Origin: Actinomycetes bacterium
Lineage (GTDB): Bacteria > Actinomycetota > Acidimicrobiia > Acidimicrobiales > Palsa-688
Direction: 5' to 3'
DNA length: 64,000 nucleotides
Assembly (NCBI GenBank): GCA_021787035.1
Contig: JAJYMM010000228.1
Coordinates: forward strand, 25,864 to 89,863
The notes below the pieces were generated by a model, which saw only the letters and a list, made by a program, of their open reading frames with translations, was not told the DNA's origin and did not search any database. Made by a program: the position numbers and the translations under genes. Shown here piece by piece: positions 61,649 to 64,000 of this stretch (its first letter is position 1; every line of letters begins with the position of its first letter).

Positions 61649-63484
61649 TTACTTGTTGTTGAAGGTCCAGAACTCTGGCTCGATGTAGCCGTAGCCACCG
61701 TCGAACTCGCTAGTGAGACCGTAGCCCGAAAGGCCCTTCTTGGTGGCAAAAAGGTTGTCCGGCATGGGCTGCCAGATCCAGGGCTCCTCTTTCACGACGC
61801 GGTCTTCGTACTGCTTGTACACCGCGAGGTTCGAAGAAATGGTGCTGTTTTGGATCAACTTGTCGAGCGTCGGGTCCGAGAACTGGCCGGCATTGAACGC
61901 ACCGGTGGTGTTTAGGAGGCCCTCGCCGCTCGGGTATGTCGAAAGGCTGATGCCGCCGTACTCGCCGAGTTGCCAGTTGCAAGTGGGAGTGCCGATGCCC
62001 TTTTTCGTGCACTGCTGCACCTGGGAGATCACCGAGTTAAAGGTTTCGGCCCGAGGGTTGATCTGGACCCCGGCGAGGGCAGCGTCGGACTGGAAGAGGT
62101 CGGTGTCCTGCTGGAGGATCGTGGGGGAGTTTGAGTAGAGGAGGTTGAGCGAAAGCTTCTCGCCCTTGGTCACGCCGGCGCCGCACCCTTTCGGGCCGGG
62201 CACGTTGCAGGTGTCGACCCCGCCGGCGTTCACCTTCCAACCGTGAGCCTTCAAGAGCTTCTCGGCGTCCTTCACCGAGTACGGGTAGGGGTTATGGGAC
62301 TCGGACGGCGAGAGGAAGGGGTTGCCCTTGGGGTAGATCGGCGTCGGACCGTAGGTGGGGACCCCGTAGCCCTGCATGAAGTGGGCGATCATCGTGTTTT
62401 GGTCGACCAGGTGGGCGAGCACCTGGCGCATGTAGGCCTGGCTCAGGATGGGCCCGACCTTGGGGTTTTTCTGGTTGGGGATGATGTAGTCGAAGCCCCA
62501 TGTGGGGGTCGGGGTAACGCTGTAGCTCTCGGACTTAAGCCTCGGGATGGCTGGGATGTCGGTCGTAGGCACGTAGCCGTAGTCGACCTGGCCGGTCTCC
62601 AGCGCCGTGAACTCGGCGCTGTCTGAGGTGAAGGGGATCTCCTCGAAGGTCTTTATCGCCGGAGCGGTCCCCGAGTAGCGAGGGTTGGCGACGAAGACGT
62701 CGGGAGAGCTGGCGCCGCCGAATTTTTGCAGCGTATAGGGCCCATCGACGACCTTCCAGAGCGGGTTGGTGGAGTAGGTCTGGGTGTCGGACGCCTGCTT
62801 TTGCAGGAAGGCGACGACCTGCTTGGCCCCGGCGGGCGTCATGTCGTAGTTGCCGATCGGCCCATTGGGCGAGGTCTTGTCCCATGCATGCTGAGGAAGG
62901 GGGGTGATGTAGTCGATGCCGTTGTCGATGAAATACGTCGGGTTCATCGGGCTCTTCAGCACGAAGCGGATCGTGGACGGATTGACCTCGGTGTAGCTTT
63001 TCAGGTTGTAGGGGAACTGCGTCGGGCCGGCGTAGTTGCCCCACGTGGCCCCCATTGCCTTCCCGAGGTTTATGTAGAAGATGAGGTCACGCGCCGTAAC
63101 GGGGGTCCCGTCGGACCACGTCCAGTGCTTGAGCTTGACCGTGACCACGGTGTCGTGGCTGGAGAACACCGGCGGGTAGGCCATCGAACGGCTGTAGTCC
63201 ATCACTGGCTGGTACGGGTCCGGCAGGTAGACAAGCGGGTACATCAGGTTGATGAACTGGCTGTTGTTGTACAAGCTCTGATTGGCTGTACTGGTCTCGG
63301 GGAAGATGTAGTTAGGCGAGGCACCCGCGTATTCCGCGTAAGTGACCGTGCTTGCGTTGGCCGCTTGCACCATTTTGCCGGTGGCGCTTGCCACGCCCGG
63401 CAGCCCCACCACCCCGACGGCCATGAGAGCACCGCCTGCGGCAGCTGCTCCCGCCGCCGCTCTCCAATGACCGTTCCTTCTCAT
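61649..63484 (-). CDS. Family 5 extracellular solute-binding protein (peptide ABC importer)
   Basis: 611 residues with TAGGAGGT before the ATG. Signal peptide RAAAGAAAAGGALMAVGVVGLPGVASA (no lipobox Cys). The mature SBP_bac_5 fold includes VTVKLKHWTWSDGTPVTARDLIFYINLG (family signature), WKVVDGPYTLQKF and VLAHLVDQNTMIAHFMQGYGVPTYGP. It binds oligopeptides or similar ligands for the DppBC/DF importer. First gene of SBP-dppB-dppC on the minus strand. Confidence 0.93.
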   Translation of the reverse strand: MRRNGHWRAAAGAAAAGGALMAVGVVGLPGVASATGKMVQAANASTVTYAEYAGASPNYIFPETSTANQSLYNNSQFINLMYPLVYLPDPYQPVMDYSRSMAYPPVFSSHDTVVTVKLKHWTWSDGTPVTARDLIFYINLGKAMGATWGNYAGPTQFPYNLKSYTEVNPSTIRFVLKSPMNPTYFIDNGIDYITPLPQHAWDKTSPNGPIGNYDMTPAGAKQVVAFLQKQASDTQTYSTNPLWKVVDGPYTLQKFGGASSPDVFVANPRYSGTAPAIKTFEEIPFTSDSAEFTALETGQVDYGYVPTTDIPAIPRLKSESYSVTPTPTWGFDYIIPNQKNPKVGPILSQAYMRQVLAHLVDQNTMIAHFMQGYGVPTYGPTPIYPKGNPFLSPSESHNPYPYSVKDAEKLLKAHGWKVNAGGVDTCNVPGPKGCGAGVTKGEKLSLNLLYSNSPTILQQDTDLFQSDAALAGVQINPRAETFNSVISQVQQCTKKGIGTPTCNWQLGEYGGISLSTYPSGEGLLNTTGAFNAGQFSDPTLDKLIQNSTISSNLAVYKQYEDRVVKEEPWIWQPMPDNLFATKKGLSGYGLTSEFDGGYGYIEPEFWTFNNK

Positions 63485-63744
63485 CTTTGGACCTCCTAGC
63501 TCATGGCCCGCCCCGGCGACCGGCGCTTGCCTTAAGGGAACTTAAAGATGGCAGGTTAGCCGAGGTTGCCGACGAAGGTTGCGCGCCCTTATAGGGTCGA
63601 ACAGGTTGTCGCCCCCGCCGGGATGCCACTGCTCTTGGTGGGATGGCACTGCCCTTGGTGGGAGCGTGGCGTCCGCCACTCTCAGGCCTTTTGGGGCGGT
63701 GGCCGCTCTCGGGCCTTTGGTAGGCCCCCGCACGTGGGTCATTT

Positions 63745-63925
63745 GGTGGACCTTCGGTGGACCATCCTTTGGTTGGGGGCCCCCCGCTGGTGGACCTTTG
63801 GTGGACCTTTGGTGGACCTTTGGTGGACCTTTGGTGGACCTTTGGTGGGCCCCCCGCTGGTGGACCTTTGGTGGGCCCCCCGCTGGTGGACCTTTGGTGG
63901 GCCCCCCGCTGGTGGACCTTGGGCC
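63745..63925. repeat. 12-bp GGTGGACCTTTG array with interspersed longer units
   Basis: GGTGGACCTTTG recurs in tandem about five times near 63790-63845, and within longer units GGGCCCCCCGCTGGTGGACC up to 63925. Copies are nearly identical. Confidence 0.9.
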
Positions 63926-63969
63926 CGTAGATGCGATCTTGCCGGCAGGTCTAAGGTGATCCAAAGAAG

Positions 63970-63975
63970 TACGCT
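63970..63975 (+). promoter_or_regulatory. -10-like TACGCT before a gene starting at the window edge
   Basis: TACGCT ends 11 bases before ATG 63987, the same spacing as TAGGCT before tig and the FIST gene. Confidence 0.3.
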
Positions 63976-63986
63976 GATGTTGGTAT

Positions 63987-64000
63987 ATGACGACGTTGGC
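63987..64000 (+). CDS. Possible start of a gene cut by the window end
   Basis: ATGACGACGTTGGC opens a frame (MTTL...) right at the edge, after a -10-like TACGCT. Too short to identify; whether it is a gene depends on the sequence beyond the window. Confidence 0.25.

Larger units (their letters stand above)
63485..63986. other. Repeat-bearing intergenic region, no supported gene
   Basis: Upstream region of the peptide operon. It contains a duplicated GCCACTGCTCTTGGTGGGAT-like unit (63623-63665) and the 12-bp array at 63745-63925. Frames on both strands translate only as Gly/Pro/Trp- or Lys-rich repeats, so I treat them as non-coding. Confidence 0.5.

Noticed and set aside
63542..63964. Repeat-encoded frames (Lys/Pro- or Trp/Gly-rich) upstream of the peptide operon
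   Set aside because: They arise from the 12-bp array, lack ribosome sites and exist on both strands equally.

Overview
This is a high-GC bacterial chromosome segment (by eye well above 60% G+C). Its conserved blocks are tig-clpP-clpX, mreB-mreC-mreD-mrdA-rodA next to an RNase E/G gene, and rplU-rpmA-obg-proB. The single clpP has the [11 protein letters not shown] motif of actinobacterial ClpP2. Many starts are GTG or TTG, and several genes begin 6-11 nt after a TANNNT hexamer without a Shine-Dalgarno sequence, so they look leaderless. I infer Actinomycetota, most likely an Acidimicrobiia-like lineage. That placement is inference and has not been tested by phylogeny.

Layout. 1-5.1 kb: a metalloid/arsenic-type resistance cluster: the end of an Acr3 arsenite exporter, a CoA-disulfide-reductase-like flavoprotein, a SLAC1/TehA anion channel, an ArsR regulator with a CxC site, an ArsP-like permease and a CPNC mini-thioredoxin. 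5.1-10.3 kb: a zinc-ribbon hypothetical protein, a probable small upstream ORF, tRNA-Pro(TGG), a cluster of nested hairpins and a very large subtilase. 10.7-14.8 kb: a GAF-PAS-GAF-PAS-GGDEF-EAL protein and a hypothetical protein with 14 hexanucleotide repeats. 15-26.3 kb: tig, clpP, clpX, folC, ndk, mreBCD, mrdA and rodA, covering protein folding and turnover, folate synthesis and the rod-shape elongasome. 26.3-36.7 kb: RNase E/G, a PEBP protein, citrate synthase, L21, L27, Obg, ProB, a membrane-anchored hypothetical protein and Gnd. 36.8-45.6 kb: an HtrA-like protease divergent from an HxlR regulator, DUF711, an aldo/keto reductase, a FIST sensor protein, and MarR with two MFS exporters. 46-52 kb: a CUT1 sugar importer lacking its ATPase, bracketed by two LacI regulators. 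52-57 kb: a DUF4032 kinase-like protein, a small membrane protein, an Asp-box beta-propeller and a DUF885 peptidase-like protein. 57-63.5 kb: a peptide ABC importer whose fused double ATPase is convergent with its permease and binding-protein genes.

The most unusual property of the window is its abundance of short tandem repeats. Inside genes the units are multiples of 3 (6, 12, 15, 18 and 21 bp), adding low-complexity tails or linkers to otherwise conserved proteins. Between genes the units are 7, 14, 15, 17 and 22 bp, and the arrays repeatedly include or abut a stop codon. Other notable points are three exact 15-bp-phased operator repeats before the SLAC1 gene, a 129-bp nested-hairpin element near tRNA-Pro, clear palindromic operators for the HxlR, MarR and LacI regulators, hairpins between the binding-protein and permease genes of both ABC operons, a long leader with a leaderless micro-ORF before RNase E/G, and a displaced catalytic Asp in RodA. 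I did not find CRISPR arrays, rRNA, IS transposases or a convincing phage region.
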